Positions 1 to 5,075 of a DNA stretch of 6,232 bases are shown here, in pieces. How positions within the stretch are numbered: the stretch's first letter is position 1; each line of letters opens with the position of its first letter. A program made the translations under genes and the position numbers. The stretch spans positions 1-6,232 of the forward strand of contig CALDGV010000831.1 in the NCBI GenBank assembly GCA_937941745.1, given 5' to 3'. The notes beneath the pieces were generated by a model that worked only from the letters and a program-made list of their open reading frames with translations, made no database searches and was not told the DNA's origin. The DNA is from an uncultured Prosthecobacter sp. GTDB lineage: Bacteria; Verrucomicrobiota; Verrucomicrobiia; Verrucomicrobiales; Verrucomicrobiaceae.

Positions 1-164
1 GCACCGTCATCGCCATCGCCCACCGCCTCTCCACCATCCTCGAAGCCGACCAGATAGTGGTCATGAAGGATGGGCGCGTGGATGCCACCGGCACGCATCA
101 GGAGCTTCTGGAGAAGAGCGACCTCTACCAGAAGCTGGCCGCCCTCCAGTTCCAGGAGGGCTGA
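1..164 (+). CDS. ABC exporter, C-terminal end of ATP-binding domain (partial, MsbA-like)
   Basis: The reading frame is open from base 3 and ends at the TGA at 162-164, giving the last 53 residues of a protein whose start lies left of the window. The fragment begins [12 protein letters not shown], the H-loop (switch histidine, seventh visible residue) of an ABC exporter nucleotide-binding domain. It continues through the family-typical stretch [12 protein letters not shown] and the 'TGTHQELL' segment to a short helix ending LAALQFQEG. In this family the NBD is normally fused to a six-helix membrane domain, and the dimer flips lipids or exports drugs or peptides. The LQF-type ending resembles MsbA and related lipid flippases, but too little is visible to name the substrate. 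It converges on the protease gene, with 12 bases between the two stops. The family is certain; the subfamily is a guess. Confidence 0.93.
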   Translation, partial: TVIAIAHRLSTILEADQIVVMKDGRVDATGTHQELLEKSDLYQKLAALQFQEG

Positions 165-176
165 GCCCTTCAGCAG

Positions 177-1490
177 CTACTGCATCCGGTAGTAGCCGTC
201 CGGATTGTAGAGCCAGTAGGCATCGAGCGGGTTCAGGCGCGGCAGAAAGGCCGCCGGCTTGCCGCGCTCATCGGTGCCATCCACCACGCCATTCGGCGGG
301 CCGCCTTCCGTGCCTGCAAAGGTGCGCGTCGGCACCGTGCCCGGCTGGGCTTGGGCAGGCTGCTGAAGGTCGGGATGCCGCAGAAGAGCCGTCTCCTCGA
401 TCTCCTCCACGATCTCATCCACCCACTTCAGCTTCTGCGCCTGGTCGGCGAACTCATTCCAGTCGCCGTTCGAGTTCTCCTTGTACATGCGCTCGATGAA
501 CTCCTCGCGTGAGATGCCCATCTTCTGGGCCACCGGGTCTGCCAGACGCTTCCACCACTCCTCCAGCTCCTGCACGTTCTCACGGTGCTGGGTCAGGTTC
601 CCCATCACGCCGACGCTGAGCTGGTGATGCAGGATGATGGCGTTGGGATAGGCGAAGGAACGCTTGGAAAGCGTGGTGATGCACGCCGCCATGCTCGCCG
701 CGAAGGACTTCACCACCGTGCACACCGGCGCTTTGGAGCCCTGCATGGCCTTCAAGATCTTGTAGCCCGCCATCACGCTGCCGCCGGGGCAGTCATCAAT
801 CACGATGAAGATGGGCGCCTCCGCATCCCGGTTGTTGAAGTAGGCGATCCGGTCCGCCACGCTGTCCGCCGTGCGCGAGGTGATCACGCCGTTCAGCGGG
901 ATCGTGCGGTCGGAAAGCACCAGCTTCTTGCCCTGCATCGGCTCCTTCACATAGGCCGGGGCCTTGCCCACCGCATAGCTGCGCGCCTCGGACTCCTTCT
1001 GCTGAAGCTCCATCTGCAGCGCCAGGGCGGAGGTCTTCCGGCGGATGGCATTCTCCTCCACCCGCGTGCGGAAGCCGTCGATGTCCGCCTCGTTCTTCGC
1101 CACGCCATACTCCATAAGCAGCCGCTCATTCTGGCGGCGCAGCTCCACGAGCTGGGGATCATCCTTCGAGCGCCGCTGCGCCTCCGCCAGATCCAGCTTC
1201 ACCTTCAGCTCCTCCATCTCCGTCTGCATCTCCAGCAGCACCCGCTTCCGGGGAGCCAGCTTTTCCTCAAGCTTGGTCTGCTCCAGCGCGAGCTGCGCCA
1301 TGATCTTCTCCCGCTCCGCCGTCAGCCGCGCCGTTTCGGCCTTCAATCCTTCCAGCGGATCAGGCTTGGCCGGGGCGGGTGTGGCCGGAGACGTCGCCGG
1401 GGGAGCGCCCTGGGCAGGCGGGGTTTTCAGTTCCTCCGCCAGGAGGAGACCACTGGCGGCAAGGGTGGACAGAACGAGGAAGGATCGCAT
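177..1490 (-). CDS. Exported ClpP-fold serine protease with N-terminal coiled coil
   Basis: The protein has 437 residues. Residues 1-18 (MRSFLVLSTLAASGLLLA) look like a Sec signal peptide, and 22-45 are Pro/Ala-rich. Residues about 46-170 are Glu/Lys/Gln-rich and strongly predicted coiled coil, and about 195-362 form a ClpP/crotonase-type fold. ClpP landmarks are intact: GGSV at 236-239 (oxyanion region), the FAASMA motif with nucleophile Ser266, N283..LHHQ with catalytic His289, and Asp343 in NGDW, exactly 15 residues before the Asp of KWVDEI, as in ClpP. The C-terminal part (about 370-437) is Pro/Gly-rich and ends in an aromatic tail, PLDAYWLYNPDGYYRMQ. True ClpP is about 200 residues, cytoplasmic and works with ClpX or ClpA. 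This one is twice as long, probably periplasmic, and has no ATPase visible nearby. It follows the kelch/PQQ gene by 60 bases on the same strand. No Shine-Dalgarno precedes the ATG; the start is chosen for the signal peptide. The substrate is unknown. Confidence 0.9.
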   Translation of the reverse strand: MRSFLVLSTLAASGLLLAEELKTPPAQGAPPATSPATPAPAKPDPLEGLKAETARLTAEREKIMAQLALEQTKLEEKLAPRKRVLLEMQTEMEELKVKLDLAEAQRRSKDDPQLVELRRQNERLLMEYGVAKNEADIDGFRTRVEENAIRRKTSALALQMELQQKESEARSYAVGKAPAYVKEPMQGKKLVLSDRTIPLNGVITSRTADSVADRIAYFNNRDAEAPIFIVIDDCPGGSVMAGYKILKAMQGSKAPVCTVVKSFAASMAACITTLSKRSFAYPNAIILHHQLSVGVMGNLTQHRENVQELEEWWKRLADPVAQKMGISREEFIERMYKENSNGDWNEFADQAQKLKWVDEIVEEIEETALLRHPDLQQPAQAQPGTVPTRTFAGTEGGPPNGVVDGTDERGKPAAFLPRLNPLDAYWLYNPDGYYRMQ

Positions 1491-1501
1491 GGCAGGAGCA
1501 A

Positions 1502-1530
1502 ATAACAGCCGCCGCCCCGGATTCGTTCAA
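1502..1530 (-). promoter_or_regulatory. Candidate sigma70-type promoter of the protease gene
   Basis: Read on the minus strand, a TTGAAC box (1525-1530) is followed after exactly 17 bases by TGTTAT (1502-1507). Each hexamer matches 4 of 6 consensus bases. Transcription would start near 1495, only about five bases before the ATG at 1490. That fits the lack of a Shine-Dalgarno there and suggests a nearly leaderless message. The spacer is very GC-rich and contains one of two GGGGCGGCGGC repeats. The protease may therefore be transcribed on its own as well as by read-through from the propeller gene. Hexamer matches of this quality occur by chance, so this is a moderate call. Confidence 0.35.
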
Positions 1531-1550
1531 GATTGTTCTGCCGCCGCCCC
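1508..1550. repeat. 11-bp direct repeat in the gap between propeller and protease genes
   Basis: GCCGCCGCCCC occurs at 1508-1518 and again at 1540-1550, a 32-base period with 21 bases between the copies. On the minus (coding) strand this is GGGGCGGCGGC. The first copy directly follows the TGA of the propeller gene. The second lies inside the spacer of the candidate protease promoter. It could be a regulator site or simply GC-rich low-complexity sequence. Confidence 0.4.
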
Positions 1551-3782
1551 TCACTTCAAATCCAGGCACACCGTGCTGCCTTCGTTGTTCCGGCAGAGCA
1601 GGCGGCGGTGGCTCAGCACGGGCTGCACCCAGCATTTGCCGCCCAGCACCTGCGCGCGCTGCAGGATGTCCAGCCGGTCCGCCTGCACCTTCGCCAGCAC
1701 CAGTTCGCCCTTGCTGGTCAACAGCAGGGCGTGGCCATCGGCGGTGATGAGGCCGGTGCCCTTGTCGATCTCCGTGTTCTGCCAGATCGTCTGCCCCGTT
1801 TTGAGGTTCAGCAGGCGCAGGTCATTGGCGCCGCGCACCTGGTCATTGAACACCAGCAGGCTGTCACCGCCCACCGGCAGGCCGGAGTGGAAAAGCAGGC
1901 CCAGGCTGCGCTCGTTCCAGAGTTCCGTGAGGCTGAGATCCGCCGCCTTCAGGCCGCGCGCCCCCATGTTGCCCGTGTGGGAGATGAAGAGCGTCCCTCC
2001 GCGCAGCACCGGCGTGGCACAGTTGCAGAAATCGCGCGTCTCCGTGGCGTGGCGGGAGAGCAGCGCGCCATCCGCCGCCGCGCGCAGTTCCAGCCCCTGG
2101 CCTTTGAAGAAGACCAGCGTGCCAGGCGCACCCGCTTCCACAGGCATGAGAAAAGGCGTCGCATACCCCGCCTCGCCATCCCCGGCTCTCCAGACCACCT
2201 CGCCCGAACCGGCCTCCAGGCACAGGTTGGAGCTGCCCTGCCCTCCCGCATCGAGGTAAAGCCGGCCCTCATGCACGCAAGGGCTGCTGCTGTAGCCATA
2301 CACCGGCCGCTTGCCGCCAAAGTCCTCCACCAGATGCTTCTGCCAGATCACCTGGCCCGTTTCAGCGTTCAGACAGAGCACATGACCATCGCGGCTGATG
2401 AACCAGGCCTGGTCACCGATGACCGTCGGCGTCGCAGCCGGGCCGTAAGGGACGATGGACATCTCGTGGCACTTCGTTGGCACGGCATAGGTGTGCTTCC
2501 AGACAGGCTTGCCCGTCTCGAGATCGAGGCAGACGAGCGTGTCCTTGTCTGCGCCGTCGTTGCCGGCGCTGTACACACGCTTCCCCACCACCGCAAAAGA
2601 GCCGAGCCCCTTGCCGAGCTCGGCTTTCCACAGCACCGGCGGCCCGTCCGCCGGCCACTTCGTGCTCCATCCCACTTCCGGGGTGGTGCAGTCGCCCCTC
2701 GGCCCCTGGTAGCGGGGCCAGTCCGATTCCGCCGCAGGCAGGTTCTCCGGCCAAACCCAGGAGGGCGTCTGGCCGCCCGCCCCTGAAGCGGCGGTGGATT
2801 TCGGCTTCGCAGGCTCCTCCGCCAGCGGGGCGGAGTCCGCGGCAGGCAGCTCGATCACTTCGGGCGGAGTCTTCTTGCCTTCCTTGCTCTCGCCTCCCAG
2901 GGCGATCAGCCGGCCCTTTCCGCCACTCACCAGCCGGTGAAAGTAGCGCGGATGCTTCAGCCTGGCGATGGGGGCCCAGCCGCTGGCCCGCAGCTCCAGC
3001 AGCACGCCGGCCGCGCCACTGGCAAAAAGCCTCCCTTCATGCGCCACGGCGGCAAAGCCAAAGCCGCCCAGCTTGTCCTGCGGCAGCTTCGGCCCTTCGC
3101 TCCACCGCCCCGTCGTCGTGTCGAGGATGGAAACCTCCGTCGTGATGTCCTCGTCACTGTTCATGCCGCCGATGGCGTAGAGCCGGGTGCCGATGGCATG
3201 CACGGCGAGCGCCCGACGCTCAAAAGGCTGCGGATGGCTCTGCCAGGCGGCTTCCGGCCTGGCCAGGTCCAGTGTCAGGTAGGTCTGGTGCCATTCTGCC
3301 TCGCGCCCGCCCAGCAGGGCCCAGCCGCCGACCACATACAGCGTGTCGCCGATGACGATGCTGTCGTGGCTGGAGCGGCGCTGCGGCATATTGGGCAGCG
3401 GATGCCATTTCTGATCCGCCACATCGTAGCGCGCCGCCGTCTCGCTCGACCACAGGTCCTGCTTCTCCCCCTTCGCATTCTTCGCCGCCATGCCGCCGAT
3501 GCGCAGCACGCCCTTCCCGGTGGCGATCAGGGAGGCTCCCTGCGCTGGCTCATCCTTCGCCAGAGGCTCCCAGGCCTTCAGTCCCTGCTGCCAGTGGAAA
3601 AAGTCGCCATGCACCTCCTCGCGGTTGTAGCGGTGCCGGGCGCCGCTGTGCCCTCCGTAGATGAAGACACTGCCGGAAGCCGTGGCCGCCGCCCCAAAAC
3701 TGGCCACCGGCAGCGGAAGTTCAGGCGGCGCATCCGCCAGGGCAGCCGTGGCGAGGGAGAGAAGGAAAAGAAGACGTGTCAT
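1551..3782 (-). CDS. Exported kelch-repeat / PQQ-like beta-propeller fusion protein
   Basis: Using the ATG at 3780-3782 the protein has 743 residues. Residues 1-16 (MTRLLFLLSLATAALA) are a clear signal peptide. A start 16 codons upstream (3830) would put MTGSRRNLGG and more in front of it, and neither start has a Shine-Dalgarno, so the shorter form is preferred. Residues about 25-310 form a kelch-type propeller, with blade strands IYGGHS (41), LRIGGM (93), LYVVGGW (148), LYAIGGM (201) and LIALGGE (292). A Pro/Ala/Lys linker spans about 311-350. Residues about 352-743 form a PQQ-like propeller opening with DWPRYQGPRGD, with blades such as LVCLDLETGKPVWKH (416), VLCLNAETGQVIWQK (468) and LRLLNLKTGQTIWQN (655). 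Such propellers usually act as binding scaffolds; 'PQQ-like' denotes fold, and no enzyme active site is evident. All 11 cysteines lie in the second half. The gene lies upstream of the exported ClpP-like protease, so a scaffold or substrate-binding role beside it is plausible but inferred. Confidence 0.9.
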   Translation of the reverse strand: MTRLLFLLSLATAALADAPPELPLPVASFGAAATASGSVFIYGGHSGARHRYNREEVHGDFFHWQQGLKAWEPLAKDEPAQGASLIATGKGVLRIGGMAAKNAKGEKQDLWSSETAARYDVADQKWHPLPNMPQRRSSHDSIVIGDTLYVVGGWALLGGREAEWHQTYLTLDLARPEAAWQSHPQPFERRALAVHAIGTRLYAIGGMNSDEDITTEVSILDTTTGRWSEGPKLPQDKLGGFGFAAVAHEGRLFASGAAGVLLELRASGWAPIARLKHPRYFHRLVSGGKGRLIALGGESKEGKKTPPEVIELPAADSAPLAEEPAKPKSTAASGAGGQTPSWVWPENLPAAESDWPRYQGPRGDCTTPEVGWSTKWPADGPPVLWKAELGKGLGSFAVVGKRVYSAGNDGADKDTLVCLDLETGKPVWKHTYAVPTKCHEMSIVPYGPAATPTVIGDQAWFISRDGHVLCLNAETGQVIWQKHLVEDFGGKRPVYGYSSSPCVHEGRLYLDAGGQGSSNLCLEAGSGEVVWRAGDGEAGYATPFLMPVEAGAPGTLVFFKGQGLELRAAADGALLSRHATETRDFCNCATPVLRGGTLFISHTGNMGARGLKAADLSLTELWNERSLGLLFHSGLPVGGDSLLVFNDQVRGANDLRLLNLKTGQTIWQNTEIDKGTGLITADGHALLLTSKGELVLAKVQADRLDILQRAQVLGGKCWVQPVLSHRRLLCRNNEGSTVCLDLK

Positions 3783-3820
3783 GAGGGGAAGCCCAGATGG
3801 CCCGCCCAGATTACGTCTGC

Positions 3821-3858
3821 TGCCGGTCATTTGCGCCGAAGTGTCGGCCGCGTGACAT
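3821..3858 (+). repeat. 38-bp imperfect direct repeat, left copy
   Basis: This copy begins TGCCGGTCATTTGCG and ends GTGACAT. It aligns without gaps to 4948-4985 with 28 of 38 bases identical, and half of the ten differences are transitions. Both copies contain GTGTCG followed by GACA, giving a TGTC-N8-GACA inverted repeat (3842-3845 and 3854-3857 here). This copy lies 39 bases upstream of the propeller start at 3782 and overlaps the alternative upstream ATG (3828-3830), which further weakens that start. It may be an operator shared with the TonB receptor gene, or a dispersed element or boundary flanking the methyltransferase gene. Confidence 0.5.
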
Positions 3859-3933
3859 CACCTGGCCTCTCGGCTTCCGCTCCACCGTGTCGGAGTCCGG
3901 CATGCGCCGCTGGGGCGGGTCCGAAACATTCGA

Positions 3934-3952
3934 GTCAGAGACAACCTCTGAC
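3934..3952 (-). terminator. Hairpin downstream of the methyltransferase gene, possible terminator
   Basis: GTCAGAG (3934-3940) and CTCTGAC (3946-3952) form a perfect 7-bp stem around a five-base loop. The hairpin lies 40 bases after the methyltransferase stop (3992) on the minus strand. No true U-tract follows; the next bases on that strand are TCGAATGTTTCGG. It is therefore either a weak intrinsic terminator or a 3'-end stabilising hairpin. The stem itself is certain as sequence; the function is inferred. Confidence 0.45.
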
Positions 3953-3991
3953 GCACCATCTGTTGCCAGCAGCGCCCTGTTCGGCACGGGG

Positions 3992-4798
3992 TCACCGTGG
4001 CTTCGCATAGAAAGTGTAGAATGCCCCGGCAGCAAAAAAGGTTCCATCCTCATGGGAGGTCATCATGTGCCTGCTCCAAGCCTCAGCCTCCGCCGGAGAC
4101 AAAACCCCGAGCGTCGGAATGAGGCGTGAGAACCCCTGAACGCTGGAAAGCCAATAGTCTCCTTTGCCACACTCTGAGATAACGGCGGAATCGTGAGCGG
4201 TTAACTCGTATCCAGCTTGCTTCAACAGGGCTGGCAAGCGGCGGCAGATGTCGGGATGTGTCGCTATGGCGGATGTCAAAATGAAGTCAACGCGGCGAGT
4301 CGTCTCGTAGTCAGGTTGCGTGTAAGTCGTGCCTGCATGATCTGCATCAAACACGATGAGCTGCCCATCATGCTTCAGAACTCGCTTTGCTTCTGTGAGA
4401 ATGCCGGCTGGATCAGGAACATGGCTCAACAAGGTGTGCATGACGATCGCATCAAAGGATTGGTCGGGATAAGGAAGCGGCGATCCTGCGGTGAGATAAT
4501 CCCACTGGATGCGGGAGTTGCTGGTCAGCCGAGCGGCCTCCCTGAGCAGCTCGGAGCTCACATCCGCCCCATGCAAGGTGGAAGCTGGATGCAATACCTG
4601 CTCTAGTTGCCGAGTCACAACGCCTGTTCCACAGCCCAGATCAAGAACAGCCAGAGGCTTCTGCCTTGGCAAGGTCTCCACATACTTGGCGATCATCCGT
4701 GAAAAGCCATCGTGTCTGCCACGCTCTTCGAGGCGGGTCATCATGGCTTGGATCGCAGAAGCTGACTGAGCGTCAGGATTGGTGTATGGATCGGGCAT
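3992..4798 (-). CDS. Class I SAM-dependent methyltransferase (UbiE/Methyltransf_11-like)
   Basis: The protein has 268 residues and no signal peptide, so it should act in the cytoplasm. The Rossmann-type methyltransferase core is intact. Motif I is VLDLGCGTG (51-59), which binds S-adenosylmethionine. Motif II has the acidic residue Asp79 in HGADVSSELL. LPYPDQSFDAIVM (108-120) is the motif IV region, and VLKHDGQLIVFD (140-151) is the motif V/VI strand. The C-terminal half (about 165-268) carries the substrate-specifying part and ends with TFYAKPR. The small-molecule or other substrate cannot be read from the sequence. GC content is visibly lower than in the flanking genes (about 48% in bases 4321-4380, against roughly 70% in parts of the propeller gene), and the gene is flanked by related 38-bp repeats, which together hint at separate ancestry. 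It is transcribed divergently from the TonB receptor. No convincing Shine-Dalgarno or promoter was found; the ATG is the first methionine of the open frame and gives a normal N-terminus. Confidence 0.9.
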   Translation of the reverse strand: MPDPYTNPDAQSASAIQAMMTRLEERGRHDGFSRMIAKYVETLPRQKPLAVLDLGCGTGVVTRQLEQVLHPASTLHGADVSSELLREAARLTSNSRIQWDYLTAGSPLPYPDQSFDAIVMHTLLSHVPDPAGILTEAKRVLKHDGQLIVFDADHAGTTYTQPDYETTRRVDFILTSAIATHPDICRRLPALLKQAGYELTAHDSAVISECGKGDYWLSSVQGFSRLIPTLGVLSPAEAEAWSRHMMTSHEDGTFFAAGAFYTFYAKPR

Positions 4799-4947
4799 GT
4801 CAGAGATTTAGCAGGTTTTTGCGTAACAGCAGCATTCGAGGGACGCCATATCAGCGAAGCCGGTATTCTGCTGATTCAACCACCCCGCAGAACGACGATG
4901 GGAGCCTGTCGAGCAACAAGTGAGACACCGCTTCCAAGCGTTTGAAT

Positions 4948-4985
4948 TGTTGGTGATTTGCGTCGGAGTGTCGCTGGAATGACAT
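4948..4985 (+). repeat. 38-bp imperfect direct repeat, right copy
   Basis: This is the partner of 3821-3858 in the same orientation, 1127 bases away, beginning TGTTGGTGATTTGCG. The TGTC (4969-4972 region) and GACA (4981-4984) arms with an eight-base spacer are conserved although the spacer sequence differs. That is the pattern expected if the arms are what is recognised. It lies 87 bases upstream of the TonB receptor ATG and on the far side of the methyltransferase gene from the left copy. Confidence 0.5.
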
Positions 4986-5025
4986 TGCTCTAAAAGGCTG
5001 ACATTTGGCCGTCAATTCACGTCAA
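4980..5025 (+). promoter_or_regulatory. Short direct repeats upstream of the TonB receptor, possible regulator sites
   Basis: TGACATT occurs at 4980-4986 and again at 4999-5005. CGTCAA occurs at 5010-5015 and 5020-5025, exactly ten bases apart, about one helical turn. Direct half-sites one turn apart are typical of response-regulator binding sites, so the block may control receptor expression. I could not find a convincing -35/-10 pair or a Fur-box-like AT-rich palindrome here. Confidence 0.25.
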
Positions 5026-5071
5026 GCGGGCCGCAGCGGCGGGGGGCGAGGGTGGCGATGGAGCGGCCCGC
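5026..5071 (+). promoter_or_regulatory. Leader stem-loop abutting the TonB receptor start codon
   Basis: GCGGGCCGC (5026-5034) is perfectly complementary to GCGGCCCGC (5063-5071). This gives a 9-bp all-G/C stem with a 28-base G-rich loop. The 3' arm ends at the base directly before the receptor ATG and takes in the last base of the GGAG ribosome binding site (5060-5063). In the mRNA it should hinder ribosome access. A five-codon ORF that begins in the loop would run through the 3' arm and open it. The complementarity is seen directly; the regulatory role is inferred. Confidence 0.5.
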
Positions 5072-5075
5072 ATGA
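5058..5075 (+). CDS. Candidate five-codon leader ORF overlapping the receptor start
   Basis: ATG GAG CGG CCC GCA TGA encodes MERPA. A GAGG sequence (5048-5051) sits six bases upstream of its ATG, a good ribosome binding site distance. Its stop overlaps the receptor ATG in the arrangement ATGA, the classic geometry for translational coupling. Its start lies in the loop of the leader stem and its last codons cover the 3' arm. It may serve to open the stem, or it may be chance; an ORF this short cannot be judged by coding statistics. Confidence 0.25.
   Translation: MERPA
5060..5063 (+). promoter_or_regulatory. Ribosome binding site of the TonB receptor
   Basis: GGAG lies eight bases before the ATG at 5072-5074. 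It is the only well-placed Shine-Dalgarno in front of a main gene in this window. It supports the chosen start; in this frame there is no ATG, GTG or TTG between the TAA at 4991-4993 and this ATG. Confidence 0.6.

Noticed and set aside
157..171. AGGGCTGAGCCCT palindrome at the ABC exporter stop
   Set aside because: The arms are separated by one base, so a real hairpin would have a shorter stem. There is no U-tract on either strand, so it is too weak to call a bidirectional terminator.
176..196. GCTACT/AGTAGC hairpin across the protease stop codon
   Set aside because: The 6-bp stem lies mostly in coding sequence, has a nine-base loop and no following U-tract. It is probably chance.
1045..2259. 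Long plus-strand open frames opposite the protease and propeller genes (also 585-1505, 1533-2786, 2937-4010)
   Set aside because: They are Arg/Ala/Ser- or His-rich, have no domain signature and overlap genes with clear protein families on the other strand. They are typical antisense shadows in GC-rich DNA.
4249..4275. Possible third copy of the 38-bp repeat (GTCGG...GTGTCGCT) inside the methyltransferase gene
   Set aside because: Only short pieces match, a two-base gap is required, the GACA arm is missing, and the sequence is coding (residues around DICRRLP).
4835..4880. Possible transposase remnant: frame reading FEGRHISEAGILLIQ, loosely like the N-terminal F-D/E-G...L-L-L pattern of IS1380-type transposases
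   Set aside because: The match is short and needs a one-residue gap. The frame ends soon after without further similarity and no terminal inverted repeats are seen. A protein-profile search of 4800-4945 would be needed to revive it.
4976..4989. Sigma54-like promoter (TGG...TTGC) upstream of the TonB receptor
   Set aside because: The distance between the GG and GC elements is one base too short for a sigma54 promoter, and that spacing is strict.
5028..5055. G-quadruplex in the receptor leader
   Set aside because: Only three separable tracts of three or more G are present, so a canonical three-tier quadruplex is not supported. A two-tier form is possible but weak compared with the 9-bp stem.
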